Shown in pieces: positions 38,237 to 48,900 of a stretch of 64,000 nt of DNA. The first letter of the stretch is position 1, and every line of letters starts with the position of its first letter. This stretch comes from Chlorobiaceae bacterium (GTDB taxonomy: Bacteria > Bacteroidota > Chlorobiia > Chlorobiales > Chlorobiaceae), in the NCBI GenBank assembly GCA_012972835.1, contig JABDHK010000019.1, positions 62,001-126,000 on the forward strand. The letters run 5' to 3'. Made by a program: the position numbers and the translations under genes. The notes below the pieces were generated by a model. The model had not been told where the DNA came from. It ran no database searches and saw only the letters and a program-made list of their open reading frames with translations.

Positions 38237-39181
38237 TTAGTCAGTTACAAGACTTCCGCAGTATTCCCCAAGAGCTATCGCACCTGAAGCAGAAAAATAT
38301 TGTTCAATGGCCATGGCAATATTGCTGCCAATATCGGGGTAGACAAAGTTCATGGTGCCAATCTGCACAGCTTTTGCTCCGGCAAGCAGAAACTCCATGG
38401 CATCCTCAAATCCTGCTATGCCTCCCATGCCAACCACCGGAATGGTGACAGCGTTGAAGACCTCCCATACTTTTGCAAGAGCAATTGGTTTTATTGCTGG
38501 TCCGGATAGACCTCCTGTAATGTTTTTCAGCAGTGGCCTTCGTGTTTTATAGTTTATTGCCATGCCTACAACGGTGTTGATGAGTGAGACGGAATCGGCA
38601 CCTGCTTCTTCCGCGGCAAGAGCAATGGAGCTGATGGAGGTGACATTCGGTGTCAGCTTGATCATGAGGTGCCTGTCGGTTACTTTGCGCAGTTCCGAGA
38701 CAATTTCAAAGGTCGCATCCCGGCTGACTCCCATAATCATGCACTCGCCTTTGACGTTCGGGCAGGAGAGGTTGATTTCATAGCCGCTGAGACCTTCGAC
38801 ATGATTCAGCCTCGATACTACTTCAGTGTATTCGTCGATAGAACGTCCAGCAATATTGACAATGACTGCGGTATCAAGAGTACGGAGAAAAGGGACTTTA
38901 TCGGTAATGAAACGTTCAATTCCGACATTAGCCAGTCCTATGGCATTGATCATGCCTGACGGAGTTTCGGCGATACGCTGGGGAGGATTGCCGGTTCTTG
39001 GTTCAAGGGTAATTGCCTTGGTTACAATGCCTCCGATTTTTGAAAAGTCGCAGAGCTGACTGAGTTCTTCACCGTATGAAACTGTGCCTGATGCAAGGAG
39101 TACCGGTGATTTCAGGTCAAGACCACGGCCGAGAGAGAGTGCTGCGGAGGGTGCAGAGTTGGCGGTTCCGTGTTGGCTCAT
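38237..39181 (-). CDS. pyrD: Dihydroorotate dehydrogenase (class 1B catalytic subunit)
   Basis: A 314-residue FMN TIM barrel with LLASGTVSYG near the N-terminus, the catalytic-Cys loop NLSCPNVK, and the FMN-phosphate site GMGGIAGFEDAMEFLLAGAKAVQ near the end. A catalytic Cys rather than Ser, and no membrane helix, indicate the class 1B (NAD-linked) form, which needs PyrK; pyrK is not adjacent. It oxidises dihydroorotate in pyrimidine synthesis. Confidence 0.93.
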   Translation of the reverse strand: MSQHGTANSAPSAALSLGRGLDLKSPVLLASGTVSYGEELSQLCDFSKIGGIVTKAITLEPRTGNPPQRIAETPSGMINAIGLANVGIERFITDKVPFLRTLDTAVIVNIAGRSIDEYTEVVSRLNHVEGLSGYEINLSCPNVKGECMIMGVSRDATFEIVSELRKVTDRHLMIKLTPNVTSISSIALAAEEAGADSVSLINTVVGMAINYKTRRPLLKNITGGLSGPAIKPIALAKVWEVFNAVTIPVVGMGGIAGFEDAMEFLLAGAKAVQIGTMNFVYPDIGSNIAMAIEQYFSASGAIALGEYCGSLVTD

Positions 39182-39313
39182 ATTGATTGGTGCTTGAAGA
39201 AGAGTGGATGAAGCGTGATGGTTGTTTATCGCGCATCTCCTATCCCTGATCCGGTGTTAGCCAAAACAGGGATAAAAAAGCATGCGGCAATGTCTAAACC
39301 GTTCAGTTCTCCG

Positions 39314-41428
39314 TTATTTTCTGTTCAGGTAGTAGCTGGTTGCATACTCCTTGACCATTCTATGGGTATTGTATTCCGGAGCAATGGTTGCAATGGCATT
39401 CCGGATTTTTTTGATCCATTGGAGAGGTATGTTATTCTCGTTGCGTTCGTAAAATGCCGGGATGATCTGGTTTTCCAGCACAGAGTACATTTTCTCAGCA
39501 TCGAAACTATCCTGCTCTTCATGGTGTTCAAACGATTCGCCGTTGCCGATTGAAAAACCGTTTTCGCCGTTATAAGCTTCTGGCCACCAGCCGTCAAGGA
39601 CGCTGAAATTCAGTCCTCCGTGCAGTACGGTTTTTTCACCCGATGTACCGCTTGCTTCCATAGGTCTTACCGGTGTGTTCAACCAGACGTCAACGCCCGA
39701 TACCATCCGTTTTGCAACACCGAGGTTGTAGTTTTCAAGGAAAATAACCTTGCCGCTGAACTCAGGTCTGCGTGAGTGGTGAACAATCTGGCGGATGTAG
39801 TCTTTTCCTGCATCATCATGAGGATGTGCCTTACCGGCAAAGACAATCTGTAACGGTCTGGTCGAGCTGTTGATGATTTTGTTAAGGCGTTCAAAATCTC
39901 TGAAAATTAGTGGTGCGCGCTTGTAGGTAGCAAAACGTCTTGCAAACCCTATAGTGAGAACGTCGGGAGAGAAGGTGTTTGTTCTTGAGCGCAATGCGTC
40001 GTATTCACTGTGTATTGAATTGGTATGCTGATGAAACAACTGGTTGGTTAGATATCGGTCCATGAAATCGATAAAGTTACGCTTCAGGTTGTAACGCAGC
40101 GACCAGATCTCTTCATCGGTGACTTTAGCCAGAACAGCTTCAGCTGCCTCGTGTGAAAGACTCATGTCATCAACGCTGTCGGTGTATTGTTTCCAGAAAC
40201 TGTCTGTATAGCCGCAAGTCCAGCTGCTGGCATGCACACCGTTGGTGATATGGCCAATTGGAACTTCTGATACCGGCTTTTCCGGATAGAGGTGCTGCCA
40301 CATGGTGCGTGATACCTCTCCATGCAGCTTTGATACACCGTTGGCCGATCGCGACAGGTTGAGGGCAAGCACCGTCATGGTGAAAAGTCCGTAGATATTA
40401 TTTTTGTCTTCCGCTCCAAGCCTCATCAGATCATCAAAGTTAATGCCGATCGTTGAGAGGTACTTGTCAAAGGTGTAATGCATCATATCGCTTGAGAAGC
40501 GGTCATGACCGGCAGGTACAGGAGTGTGGGTTGTGAAGACGCAACGTGAGCGGACATTTTCCATTGCTTCTGTATCGGATACTCCTTTTCTCAGCTCCAT
40601 GGCGAGAAGTTCGAGCGTGAGGAAAGCGGAATGGCCTTCGTTCATGTGATAGACTGCAGGTTTTAAGCCGAGCTGCTCAAGAAGTTTTACACCGCCGATG
40701 CCGAGTAGAATCTCCTGGTTGATGCGCATGTTCTGATCACCGCCGTAAACTCTACAACAGATATCGCGATAGTGGGATTCATTTGCCGCAATATTGGTAT
40801 CAAGCAGGTAAAGGGTTGCTCTGCCAACTTTAAGTTTCCAGGCCTGTGCAAAAACTTCACTTTGCGCTATATTAACGGAAATAATCAGGTCGTTGCCCTC
40901 CTGGTCTGTTACTTTTTCAATAGGCAGGTTTTCAGACAATTGCAGTGGATAATCTTCCTTCTGCCATCCGTCCTGGTTGAGGTGCTGGCGGAAGTATCCC
41001 TCTTTGTAGAACAGGGTGATTCCTTTGAAGTTGATACCGAGGTCACTGGCCGATTTCAGATGGTCTCCGGCAAGCACACCGAGTCCTCCGGAATAAATTC
41101 TGACGCTCTCATGAATACCAAACTCCGCACTGAAATAAGCGACAGGGTTCCTGACAATTTCCGGTGCGTTATTTTCAGCCCAGGTGTTTTTTTCGTTGAG
41201 GTAGGCGGTAAAACGTGCATAAACACGTTCTATCTTGTCGCCGAATTCACCACTACAGCGCGCTTCAAGTTCATCGTTGGATATATGCCTTAGGAGTTCA
41301 ACCGGGTTATGGTTATTTCTTTCCCAAAGCAGCGGGGAGAGCTCTTCGAAAATCTGTTTTGCCTCTGTATCCCACGACCACCATAAATTTCTTGTCAGGG
41401 CTTTAAGGGAAGTTATTTTATTTTGCAT
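39314..41428 (-). CDS. glgP: Alpha-glucan phosphorylase (GT35, short form)
   Basis: A 704-residue phosphorylase of the alpha-glucan subfamily. NLWWSWDTEAKQIF near the N-terminus, the glycogen-phosphorylase-like YFSAEFGIHES and GGLGVLAGDHLKSASDLG, and the PLP-region EASGTSGEKTVLHGGLN in the C-terminal half are clear. It releases glucose-1-phosphate from glycogen reserves. ATG 41428 (MQNKITSLKAL) is the family start; the open frame to 41554 has no family sequence and overlaps the divergent metallophosphoesterase region. Confidence 0.92.
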   Translation of the reverse strand: MQNKITSLKALTRNLWWSWDTEAKQIFEELSPLLWERNNHNPVELLRHISNDELEARCSGEFGDKIERVYARFTAYLNEKNTWAENNAPEIVRNPVAYFSAEFGIHESVRIYSGGLGVLAGDHLKSASDLGINFKGITLFYKEGYFRQHLNQDGWQKEDYPLQLSENLPIEKVTDQEGNDLIISVNIAQSEVFAQAWKLKVGRATLYLLDTNIAANESHYRDICCRVYGGDQNMRINQEILLGIGGVKLLEQLGLKPAVYHMNEGHSAFLTLELLAMELRKGVSDTEAMENVRSRCVFTTHTPVPAGHDRFSSDMMHYTFDKYLSTIGINFDDLMRLGAEDKNNIYGLFTMTVLALNLSRSANGVSKLHGEVSRTMWQHLYPEKPVSEVPIGHITNGVHASSWTCGYTDSFWKQYTDSVDDMSLSHEAAEAVLAKVTDEEIWSLRYNLKRNFIDFMDRYLTNQLFHQHTNSIHSEYDALRSRTNTFSPDVLTIGFARRFATYKRAPLIFRDFERLNKIINSSTRPLQIVFAGKAHPHDDAGKDYIRQIVHHSRRPEFSGKVIFLENYNLGVAKRMVSGVDVWLNTPVRPMEASGTSGEKTVLHGGLNFSVLDGWWPEAYNGENGFSIGNGESFEHHEEQDSFDAEKMYSVLENQIIPAFYERNENNIPLQWIKKIRNAIATIAPEYNTHRMVKEYATSYYLNRK

Positions 41429-41512
41429 ATTTGAGAGGGATAATGTTTGCTTTTCTGCAACCGGGTTTATGAAAGGTACTATCTTTATTACTACTATAGC
41501 GGCATGGTTATC

Positions 41513-42469
41513 ATGTCGGATAAATTCGTGCCACAGGCATTTTGTATTGGCCAATTTAGTGTTTTAGAATTAAAAACTGCAAGCCATAAAAAATTGATTA
41601 CAGGGGTAGTAAAAATAGCGCATATATCGGATCTTCATATTTCCGGTATGCAGGATCGTCGGCAGCTCGGCTTTCTTGATCGTATGCTCGATCATTTCAA
41701 CACAGAAGGGTACGATCATCTTGTCATTTCAGGTGATCTCAGCAACAGCGCAAACCCTGCTGACTGGAAAATTATCAGGGAAAAACTGGTAAGTCATGGT
41801 CTTTATCAATGGGAAAGGACAACGGTGATTGCTGGAAATCATGATCTGATCAATCTTGAAGAGGAGATGCGCTTTTATAATGCGCTGAATCCACTGCAAA
41901 GGGTAAGAAAAAAGGCTTTTGATCGCAAGGTTCTTGAGTTCTGTGTTTTTTTTCAGGAACTGATTACCGGTGAAGAGCAGGGAAATAAAGCATATCCATT
42001 TATCAAGATCATAAACTATTCATCGGTAAAGATTGCCATTGCTGCCCTTAACTCGGTTTATCCCTGGTACCCTGCCGATAACCCGCTTGGAGCAAGAGGT
42101 TCAATCAGCGCGGGAGAGTTGCGGGCCTTGAGTCATGCACATGCTCTCGCATCTCTTTCCGACTGTTTTGTTATTGGGCTTTGTCATCACGCTTACAAAG
42201 TGTACGGCACTGACTCTCCCATTGACCAGGCTTTCGACTGGACCATGGAACTGAAAAACCGTGATGAGTTTCTTGGAGTGATGAAGCTTATCCATGCCAG
42301 GCTAGTGCTGCATGGTCATTTTCATCGGTTTCAGTCCTATGGGGTTAATGATATAACCTTTATCAATGGGGGAAGTTTTCGATACAACCCCAACTGCTAC
42401 AGTGAACTGCTTATAGAAGGGATGGGGAGCTGTACTCAGAAATTCATCACACTTCCCGTGAAAACATAA
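41513..42469 (+). CDS. Metallophosphoesterase
   Basis: A 318-residue calcineurin-like phosphoesterase with the full metal-ligand series: ISDLHIS, ISGDLSN, AGNHDL, CHHAY and HGHFHR. The subgroup resembles the Icc/YmdB-like enzymes, but substrate is unknown. The start is uncertain: ATG 41513 lies upstream of the conserved VVKIAHISDLHIS; a TTG about 15 codons before that motif may be the real one. Divergent from glgP with almost no spacer, so transcription may overlap. Confidence 0.75.
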   Translation: MSDKFVPQAFCIGQFSVLELKTASHKKLITGVVKIAHISDLHISGMQDRRQLGFLDRMLDHFNTEGYDHLVISGDLSNSANPADWKIIREKLVSHGLYQWERTTVIAGNHDLINLEEEMRFYNALNPLQRVRKKAFDRKVLEFCVFFQELITGEEQGNKAYPFIKIINYSSVKIAIAALNSVYPWYPADNPLGARGSISAGELRALSHAHALASLSDCFVIGLCHHAYKVYGTDSPIDQAFDWTMELKNRDEFLGVMKLIHARLVLHGHFHRFQSYGVNDITFINGGSFRYNPNCYSELLIEGMGSCTQKFITLPVKT

Positions 42470-42503
42470 AAAAAGTATGGCTGACTTATAAAATCAGCCA
42501 TAC
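42468..42503 (-). terminator. Rho-independent terminator downstream of the ferritin gene
   Basis: A 10-bp perfect stem (GTATGGCTGA / TCAGCCATAC, 9-nt loop) followed on the - strand by seven T's. It is not followed by T's on the + strand, so it serves the ferritin transcript. Confidence 0.85.
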
Positions 42504-42533
42504 CGTAAGATGATCTTGTTATACTGTCAGGGT

Positions 42534-43028
42534 TCAGCTCTGACCCCTACGGGCAAGCTGTCGATCCATCATGATCAGGGCATGTCCTTTCTCTCCAGCC
42601 ATTTTCAGGGTTTCAAGGATTGTTGATGCAGTGGCCTCTTCCTCAACCTGCTCGCTGATAAAGCCGTGGAGAAGCACTTGTGCAGCGTAATCTTTTTCCT
42701 CAAGTGCCAATTCATAGAGCTTGTTGATGAGTACAGTTATTTTGCGTTCGTGTTTAAGCACATCCTCGAAAAGCGCTGTTGGTGATTTGAATTCCAAAGG
42801 CGGCTGTTCAATTGCCTGAAGCTCAACACGCCCTCCTCTCTCGTTGATAAATTTGTAGAGTTTCATGGCGTGCTCTCTCTCCTCTTTGGTCTGGATTTTC
42901 AGCCAGCTGGCAAAACCGGGAAGGTTCTGCGACTCGGCGTATGCAGCCATAGAGAGGTAGAGATATGAAGAGGAGAGTTCGTGATTGATCTGATCGTTGA
43001 ATGCTTTTTGAAGTGCTTTGCTGAGCAT
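42534..43028 (-). CDS. ftn: Non-haem bacterial ferritin
   Basis: A 164-residue four-helix ferritin. Ferroxidase ligands Glu17 (NHELSSSY), Glu50 and His53 (KEEREHAM), Glu94 (HERKI) and the second-half SEQVEEE are in place. It stores iron, important for a bacterium with many iron-sulfur proteins. A strong Shine-Dalgarno (AGGAGG) precedes the ATG. Terminator follows. Confidence 0.93.
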   Translation of the reverse strand: MLSKALQKAFNDQINHELSSSYLYLSMAAYAESQNLPGFASWLKIQTKEEREHAMKLYKFINERGGRVELQAIEQPPLEFKSPTALFEDVLKHERKITVLINKLYELALEEKDYAAQVLLHGFISEQVEEEATASTILETLKMAGEKGHALIMMDRQLARRGQS

Positions 43029-43113
43029 GGTAATTCCTCCTGCAGATTGAGTTTGTTATCTGGTAAACTGATAACAGATTAACACGGAGTGAGTGGTATT
43101 AGTTTCTCTTATT

Positions 43114-43581
43114 CTATTTGTTTTCTTTCATGTAGCTGCGAATTCTTTCGGCATGATCGCAATCTTCCTGATTGAGCTGTTTAAAAATAGTTGAGGAAAG
43201 GGAGTTGGTCGGGCTGTCAAGAAACTGCTGAAAATGGGATTCACCTGCAGCCAGTTCAAGATCGAGAGCAATTTGCAATGCTTCGTTCTTTGACGGAGGT
43301 GCATCTGAATATTTATTGATAAGCGCTGTAATCTTTGTGTTGGTATCGATGAGCGATTGCAGGTCTGTTGACAAGAGGTTATCCGGAAAAAATTCCATAG
43401 GCTGTGGTTGTTTTTTCTCCTGCTGAAGCAATGATGCGTGCCCTTGCTCTTCCATTGTCAACTCCCACCAGAAATCCTCATCTTCAGAAAAAGAGTCATG
43501 AAAAATGGTGTAGAGTTTGGCAAGGTTCAGTTCCAGCTTTATTGACTCGTCAAGATGTTTTTGCAGTGCAGGCATGGTCAC
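43114..43581 (-). CDS. Ferritin-like (rubrerythrin-type) di-iron helical protein
   Basis: 155 residues, a four-helix arrangement with two E-x-x-H motifs: EEQGHASLL (near 45) and GESHFQQ (near 113), preceded by lone Glu residues (SIKLELN and LDLELA). This is the di-iron ligand pattern of the rubrerythrin/ferritin-like superfamily. No C-terminal rubredoxin domain. The exact activity (peroxide reduction or iron handling) cannot be assigned. It lies 85 bp upstream of the ferritin gene, same strand. Confidence 0.65.
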   Translation of the reverse strand: MTMPALQKHLDESIKLELNLAKLYTIFHDSFSEDEDFWWELTMEEQGHASLLQQEKKQPQPMEFFPDNLLSTDLQSLIDTNTKITALINKYSDAPPSKNEALQIALDLELAAGESHFQQFLDSPTNSLSSTIFKQLNQEDCDHAERIRSYMKENK

Positions 43582-43589
43582 TCTATTTA

Positions 43590-45446
43590 TTACTTGTTAC
43601 GGTAGGAAGCATACTCCTGAAGACTTTTAACACCGAACTCCTGATGGCGGATACAGTCAATGGCCTGTACTGATGCCTCTGCTGCTTCAATGGTGGTGAC
43701 AAACGGAACATTGCTTAATACCGATGCTGCACCTATAGCCTCTTCGTCGTGCAGGGCTTTTTCGCCTCTTGGGGTATTAATGACAAAGTTAATCTTTCCG
43801 TGCTTGATAATGTCGAAAATGTTTGGGCGCCCGGCTTCACCCACCTTGAACACTTTTTTACACTCTATGCCGTTATCTGTCAAAAACTGGTGAGTACCTG
43901 CTGTGGCTATCAGATCGAAGTCCATACGGAAGAGTGCATTTGCAATGGCCAGTATGCGCTGGTTTTTATCCTGATCGTTTACACTGATGAAGACTGCTCC
44001 GGAGAGGGGGAGCTGCATGTTTGCTGCTTGATAGGCTTTGGCAAAGGCTTCCGGAAACTCATCGGCAAGGCTCATCGCTTCACCGGTTGAGCGCATTTCA
44101 GGGCCGAGGTAGACTCCTGATTTTACAAATTTGGAGAACGGAAAGACCGGTTCCTTGATGGCCATGTGTTTCAAGCCAAGTTCATCGCAATCTTTCAGGT
44201 CATACTCTTTTCGCAGATCGCTGAGTTTTTCACCAAGCATGACACGAGTAGCAATTTTTACCACCGGTATGGCGGTTGCCTTGCCGACAAAAGGAACAGT
44301 TCGGCTCGCTCTTGGATTGACCTCAATAACATAGACACTCTCATTCTGCACGGCATATTGAATGTTCATCAGTCCCACTACCTTGAGGTTTTTGGCCAAA
44401 GTGCGGGTATAGGACTTCATTGTGGCAATGACATTCGGGCTGATGTTGTGATAGGGAAGAATGGAGGTGGAGTCACCGCTGTGTATGCCTGCGGCCTCAA
44501 CATGCTGCATGATGCCGCTGATCACGCAGTCAGTAGTGTCGGCAATGGCATCAATGTCAAATTCAACCGCTGTTTCCAGAAAGCGATCAATGAGGAGAGG
44601 ATATTTTTCAGTAATAAAAAGCGCCTGATCGACATACTCTTTAAGCGAATCGTCATTGTAGACGATTTTCATTGCCCGGCCTCCAAGAACATAGCTTGGT
44701 CTTACCAGCGCAGGGTAGCCGATTCTTCTGGTGATGAGCTTGGCCTCTTCAAAGCTTATCGCTGTTCCATATTCGGGATGAGGAATATCAAGCTCTTCAA
44801 GCAGTGCTCCGAATTTCTTACGGTCTTCGGCCAGGTCAATACCTTTTGACGAGGTACCCAGAATGGTTACACCAGCCTCATGAAGTTTGGCTGAGAGCTT
44901 CAGCGGCGTCTGGCCTCCGAAGCTGACAATCACACCAAGAGGCTTTTCGTGCTCTATGATGCGAATGGTATCTTCAAAAGTGAGTGGCTCGAAATAGAGT
45001 TTATCGGCTATGTCGTAGTCTGTCGAAACAGTTTCCGGATTACAGTTGATCATTATGGTTTCATAGCCAGCCTCTCTGAGGGCAAATACCGCCTGGACAC
45101 AGCAGTAGTCAAACTCAATACCCTGGCCGATTCTGTTCGGGCCTCCACCAAGGATAATGACTTTTTTCAGGTTGGAGGAAACTGATTCGTTCTCCTCTTC
45201 GTATGTCGAATAATGGTAGGGTGTTTTTGCATCGAACTCTGCGGCACAGGTATCCACGGTTTTAAAAACAGATTCAACGCCGTAATGTTTTCTGAGTGCT
45301 CGTATCGATGGTTCGGCAGTATTGAAAATATTTGCAAGCTGAAAATCGGAAAAGCCGTTTTGTTTGGCATGCAGAAGCCTCTCTTTCGGGAATTTCCGGG
45401 AAAGATCAATAATCTCTTGTGTCAGGTCGGAAGCTTGAATGGTCAT
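43590..45446 (-). CDS. carB: Carbamoyl-phosphate synthase large chain, C-terminal half (split carB)
   Basis: 618 residues that align with roughly residue 450 to the end of a normal ~1070-residue CarB. They cover the oligomerisation helix region (CAAEFDAKTPYHYSTYEEE), the second ATP-grasp domain (GGGPNRIGQGIEFDYCC and RPSYVLGGRAM), and the C-terminal MGS-like allosteric domain (TAGTHQFLTDNGIECKKVFK). The N-terminal half is not adjacent: the upstream neighbour is ribBA in the opposite direction. A split carB is known in several lineages, so this is likely functional. ATG 45446 or 45476 could be the start. Makes carbamoyl phosphate for pyrimidines and arginine. Confidence 0.9.
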   Translation of the reverse strand: MTIQASDLTQEIIDLSRKFPKERLLHAKQNGFSDFQLANIFNTAEPSIRALRKHYGVESVFKTVDTCAAEFDAKTPYHYSTYEEENESVSSNLKKVIILGGGPNRIGQGIEFDYCCVQAVFALREAGYETIMINCNPETVSTDYDIADKLYFEPLTFEDTIRIIEHEKPLGVIVSFGGQTPLKLSAKLHEAGVTILGTSSKGIDLAEDRKKFGALLEELDIPHPEYGTAISFEEAKLITRRIGYPALVRPSYVLGGRAMKIVYNDDSLKEYVDQALFITEKYPLLIDRFLETAVEFDIDAIADTTDCVISGIMQHVEAAGIHSGDSTSILPYHNISPNVIATMKSYTRTLAKNLKVVGLMNIQYAVQNESVYVIEVNPRASRTVPFVGKATAIPVVKIATRVMLGEKLSDLRKEYDLKDCDELGLKHMAIKEPVFPFSKFVKSGVYLGPEMRSTGEAMSLADEFPEAFAKAYQAANMQLPLSGAVFISVNDQDKNQRILAIANALFRMDFDLIATAGTHQFLTDNGIECKKVFKVGEAGRPNIFDIIKHGKINFVINTPRGEKALHDEEAIGAASVLSNVPFVTTIEAAEASVQAIDCIRHQEFGVKSLQEYASYRNK

Positions 45447-45674
45447 GCAATCTCTATGAGTTTTAAGAAGCTTCATGATATGGTTTAAAGGTAACAATTC
45501 ACCTTTGTATAAAAAAACCGGTGCATTATACAAAAATGCTTATGCTTCTCAAAGCTGGCGCTTGGCTGCTCCCGACTCTTCTTTTTTTCCTGCCTGCAAA
45601 TGGTTCAGGATTTTTTTTACATTACACTGTTTTTTATGTTCTCTCTCTTGTTGAAAAAAGGAGTATTTACGGGT

Positions 45675-46913
45675 ATGGATAAAAAGAATTTCGATACTAT
45701 TGATGCTGCAATAGAAGATATTCAGCAGGGTAAACTGGTTATTGTCATCGATGATGAGGATCGTGAAGATGAAGGCGATTTTATTGGTGCGGCTGATCGG
45801 GTCACAACTGAAATGGTGAATTTTATCACCAAGGAGGCCCGCGGACTTCTTTGTGTGGCTATCACCATGGACAGAGCAAAAGAGCTTCAGCTTGATCCGA
45901 TGGTTCAGAGAAATACCTCCCAGCATGAAACCAATTTTACTGTTTCTGTTGATGCTCTTGCCGAAGGAGTAACTACCGGAATCTCAGTTTTTGATCGTGC
46001 CATGACCATCAAGATGCTTGGCGATCCATCTTCAAAAGCGGATGATTTTTCCCGTCCAGGCCATATATTTCCACTTCGTGCCATGGATGGAGGTGTACTA
46101 AGACGAGTAGGGCATACCGAAGCTGCGGTTGATCTGGCACGGCTTGCAGGATGCAGCCCGGTTGGTCTGCTTTGTGAAATTCTGCATGATGATGGCAGTA
46201 TGGCAAGACTTCCGGAACTGATCAAGCTGAAGGCGAAGTTCGGGTTGAAGCTTATTACCATCAAGGAACTTGTTGCCTATCAGATGCAGCGCAACAAACT
46301 TGTCCACCGTGCGGTTGAATCACGGCTTCCGACGATTCATGGTGAGTTCAGGCTTATTGCCTACGAATCGTTTACCGACCAGCAGAATCATATGGCATTT
46401 GTGAAAGGGGATGTTACCACTGATGAGCCAGTTCTTGTGAGGGTTCACTCGCAGTGTGCTACAGGAGATACTTTTGCCTCCCTGCGTTGTGATTGCGGTA
46501 ACCAGCTCGCTTCAGCGCTCACCATGATAGAAGCAGAAGGACGCGGGGTATTGATCTACCTTATGCAGGAAGGACGTGGTATTGGTCTCGTCAATAAACT
46601 GAAAGCTTATAACCTTCAGGATCAAGGGTTTGATACGGTTGAGGCCAACGAACAACTTGGGTTCAAGGCTGATCTCCGCGACTACGGTATCGGTGCACAG
46701 ATACTCAAGGATCTCGGTGTTAAAAAGATGAGGCTCATGACCAACAATCCGAAAAAAGTGGTTGGTCTTGAAGGGTATGGCTTGGAAATTGTCGAACGAA
46801 TATCACTTGAGATGGTTCCAAATCCTTTGAATCAAACCTATCTTGATACAAAGCGCGACAAGATGGGCCATATGATTGGTTGCTCATATGGCAATGACCC
46901 TGTCAAGGGTTAA
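45675..46913 (+). CDS. ribBA: Bifunctional 3,4-dihydroxy-2-butanone-4-phosphate synthase / GTP cyclohydrolase II
   Basis: A 412-residue fusion. The RibB half carries [11 protein letters not shown] and [13 protein letters not shown]; the RibA half has the zinc site [21 protein letters not shown] (quoted as its Cys positions only: C-x10-C-x-C) and the GTP-binding EGRGIGL. Both start riboflavin synthesis. ATG 45675 (MDKKNFDTI) is preferred. No FMN riboswitch was recognised upstream. Confidence 0.95.
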   Translation: MDKKNFDTIDAAIEDIQQGKLVIVIDDEDREDEGDFIGAADRVTTEMVNFITKEARGLLCVAITMDRAKELQLDPMVQRNTSQHETNFTVSVDALAEGVTTGISVFDRAMTIKMLGDPSSKADDFSRPGHIFPLRAMDGGVLRRVGHTEAAVDLARLAGCSPVGLLCEILHDDGSMARLPELIKLKAKFGLKLITIKELVAYQMQRNKLVHRAVESRLPTIHGEFRLIAYESFTDQQNHMAFVKGDVTTDEPVLVRVHSQCATGDTFASLRCDCGNQLASALTMIEAEGRGVLIYLMQEGRGIGLVNKLKAYNLQDQGFDTVEANEQLGFKADLRDYGIGAQILKDLGVKKMRLMTNNPKKVVGLEGYGLEIVERISLEMVPNPLNQTYLDTKRDKMGHMIGCSYGNDPVKG

Positions 46914-46990
46914 CAAATGGAAGAAAAGTTGTTATCAACAAATACAATCAAAAACCGTAAACTTCCGTCAGGAAAAGGACTGAGACACCG

Positions 46991-48307
46991 ATGGATACTG
47001 ACATCCTTCAAATGCAGGATAATGAAATCTTTGAGGCTGTTGCCAATGAGACAACAAGGCAGAATGAAACACTTGAACTGATTGCTTCGGAAAACTTCAC
47101 CAGCCGTGCAGTCATGCAGGCCTGTGGCTCAGTGATGACCAACAAGTATGCAGAGGGCTATCCTGGCAAGCGCTATTATGGTGGCTGCGAATATGTCGAC
47201 GTTGCTGAAAACCTTGCACGCGATCGCGCTAAAAAGCTTTTCCGATGCGACTATGTCAATGTACAGCCTCACTCCGGTTCAAGCGCCAACATGGCGGTTC
47301 TTTTCTCTGTCCTGAAACCAGGCGATCCTATCATGGGGCTTGATTTGTCTCATGGAGGACATCTCACCCACGGCAGTTCGGTTAATTTTTCCGGCCAGCT
47401 CTTCGATGCACACTCCTATGGCGTTGATCGCGAGAGTGGTATTATCGATATGAACAGGGTTGAGGAACTTGCCCTGAAGGTTCGACCTAAACTTATTATC
47501 GCCGGAGCAAGTGCTTACTCGCAGGGTTTCGATCTCAAGGCATTCAGAGCCATTGCCGATAAGGTTGGAGCATTTTTGATGGCCGATATTGCCCATCCTG
47601 CAGGGCTTATTGCTGCCGGTCTTCTGGGCGACCCCATGCCGCATTGTCATTTTGTCACCACCACTACGCACAAGACCCTTCGCGGACCGAGGGGCGGTAT
47701 GATCATGATGGGCACCGACTTCGAAAACCCAATGGGTATTACCATAAAGACAAAAACCGGTTCACGCCTGAAAATGATGTCTGAGGTGATCGATGCTGAA
47801 GTGATGCCAGGTATTCAGGGCGGTCCACTCATGCATATTATTGCCGGCAAGGCGGTTGCGTTTGGTGAAGCTCTCCAGCCTGAGTTCAGGGTGTATGCAG
47901 CTCAGGTTATAAAAAATGCTGCGACCATGGCTGAAACGTTTACGGAACTTGGTTACAACATTGTCAGCGGAGGAACCAAAAACCATCTCATGCTGCTCGA
48001 CCTGCGCAACAAGAATGTCACTGGAAAAGTCGCCGAAAACCTTCTCCACGCAGCAGGCATTACCGTTAACAAGAATATGGTTCCTTTTGACGACAAGTCT
48101 CCATTCGTTACAAGCGGTATCCGTATCGGTACACCTGCCATGACCACCAGAGGCATGAAGGAAGATGATTGCAAGACAATCGCCGAACTTATCGACCGTG
48201 TCTTCCTGTCAGCAGAAAAGCCCGATGCTCCGGAGATATGCCAGACAGTCAGAAAGGAGATCAGGGAGCTTTGTCTCAGCCATCCACTTGCTGGATACTG
48301 CGTCTGA
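46991..48307 (+). CDS. glyA: Serine hydroxymethyltransferase
   Basis: A 438-residue PLP enzyme. [12 protein letters not shown], the glycine-rich substrate site and [14 protein letters not shown] with PLP-lysine at about 228 are all present. It interconverts serine and glycine with tetrahydrofolate, linking to the gcv genes. Terminator hairpin at 48338. Confidence 0.96.
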   Translation: MDTDILQMQDNEIFEAVANETTRQNETLELIASENFTSRAVMQACGSVMTNKYAEGYPGKRYYGGCEYVDVAENLARDRAKKLFRCDYVNVQPHSGSSANMAVLFSVLKPGDPIMGLDLSHGGHLTHGSSVNFSGQLFDAHSYGVDRESGIIDMNRVEELALKVRPKLIIAGASAYSQGFDLKAFRAIADKVGAFLMADIAHPAGLIAAGLLGDPMPHCHFVTTTTHKTLRGPRGGMIMMGTDFENPMGITIKTKTGSRLKMMSEVIDAEVMPGIQGGPLMHIIAGKAVAFGEALQPEFRVYAAQVIKNAATMAETFTELGYNIVSGGTKNHLMLLDLRNKNVTGKVAENLLHAAGITVNKNMVPFDDKSPFVTSGIRIGTPAMTTRGMKEDDCKTIAELIDRVFLSAEKPDAPEICQTVRKEIRELCLSHPLAGYCV

Positions 48308-48337
48308 CAGTAGCTCTACCTTGGTTATCTTAACGTG

Positions 48338-48370
48338 AAAAGCCCCAACTTGCGAAGGGGCTTTTCCTTT
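48338..48370 (+). terminator. Rho-independent terminator of glyA
   Basis: A 9-bp perfect stem (AAAAGCCCC / GGGGCTTTT, loop AACTTGCGAA) followed by a T-rich tract. Confidence 0.8.
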
Positions 48371-48490
48371 ACTATACCAAGATTCTGAAGAGAGAACCTT
48401 ACTTGGACTCTCTCTCTTTTGATTCTTCTCTAACATGATAGAATGTAAGGAGATATATCTATCTCCACAAAACGTAGCAAACGATAGATA

Positions 48491-48697
48491 GTCCCTTCAG
48501 AATTCAATCATGGCAGCGGCCTGCACTTCCCCGCCTATCTTCAGGAAAAGGTCTCTCAGGGGATTATTGCCACCTGGGAACGCTGAGCCCCAGCTCGGCA
48601 ACAAAAAAAGCCCCATCTCTCAGACCATCACTGTTAGCATGAACATACCCTCGACCTCGCCGACTACCTTCTCCGTGAAATCGAACCTATGTCATGA
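48491..48697 (+). pseudogene. Decayed coding remnant after glyA
   Basis: In one frame two protein-like pieces survive, separated by stops: a piece of about 23 residues beginning GSGLHFPAYLQ (from 48512) and, after stops, HTLDLADYLLREIEPMS. The intervening bases carry an imperfect hairpin (CGCTGAGCCCCAGCTCGGC). The parent family is not recognised. The 93-residue frame open on this stretch in another phase looks like a by-product. Confidence 0.3.
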
Positions 48698-48814
48698 GCA
48701 TAATGCCCCCGACATTTCTTTTTTTTGTTGTCGTATTTTGGTGATATTGTACGATACCCCCAAGGAGCAGATGCGGATTGATAAGGTCTAATAATGCCGT
48801 TGAATTAAATCTCT

Positions 48815-48900
48815 ATGGGATATATTCCCCGAAGCTTTGCTTCGTTAAAGAATGATAAAAAAATGTACTCATACCCCGTAGCTCTGCTACGGGGTTGTTG
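48815..48900. repeat. Paired small hairpins of a dispersed intergenic repeat
   Basis: Two hairpins: CGAAGC TTT GCTTCG (48830-48844) and CCCCGTAGC TCT GCTACGGGG (48874-48894). Similar elements are common in environmental bacteria, and the 29-codon frame across them (MGYIPRSFAS...) is the spurious translation commonly annotated from it. Confidence 0.5.

Noticed and set aside
44166-44849. 227-codon + strand frame inside carB
   Set aside because: Antisense shadow of the second ATP-grasp domain.
45540-45674. Possible FMN riboswitch before ribBA
   Set aside because: None of the conserved stem elements could be seen.
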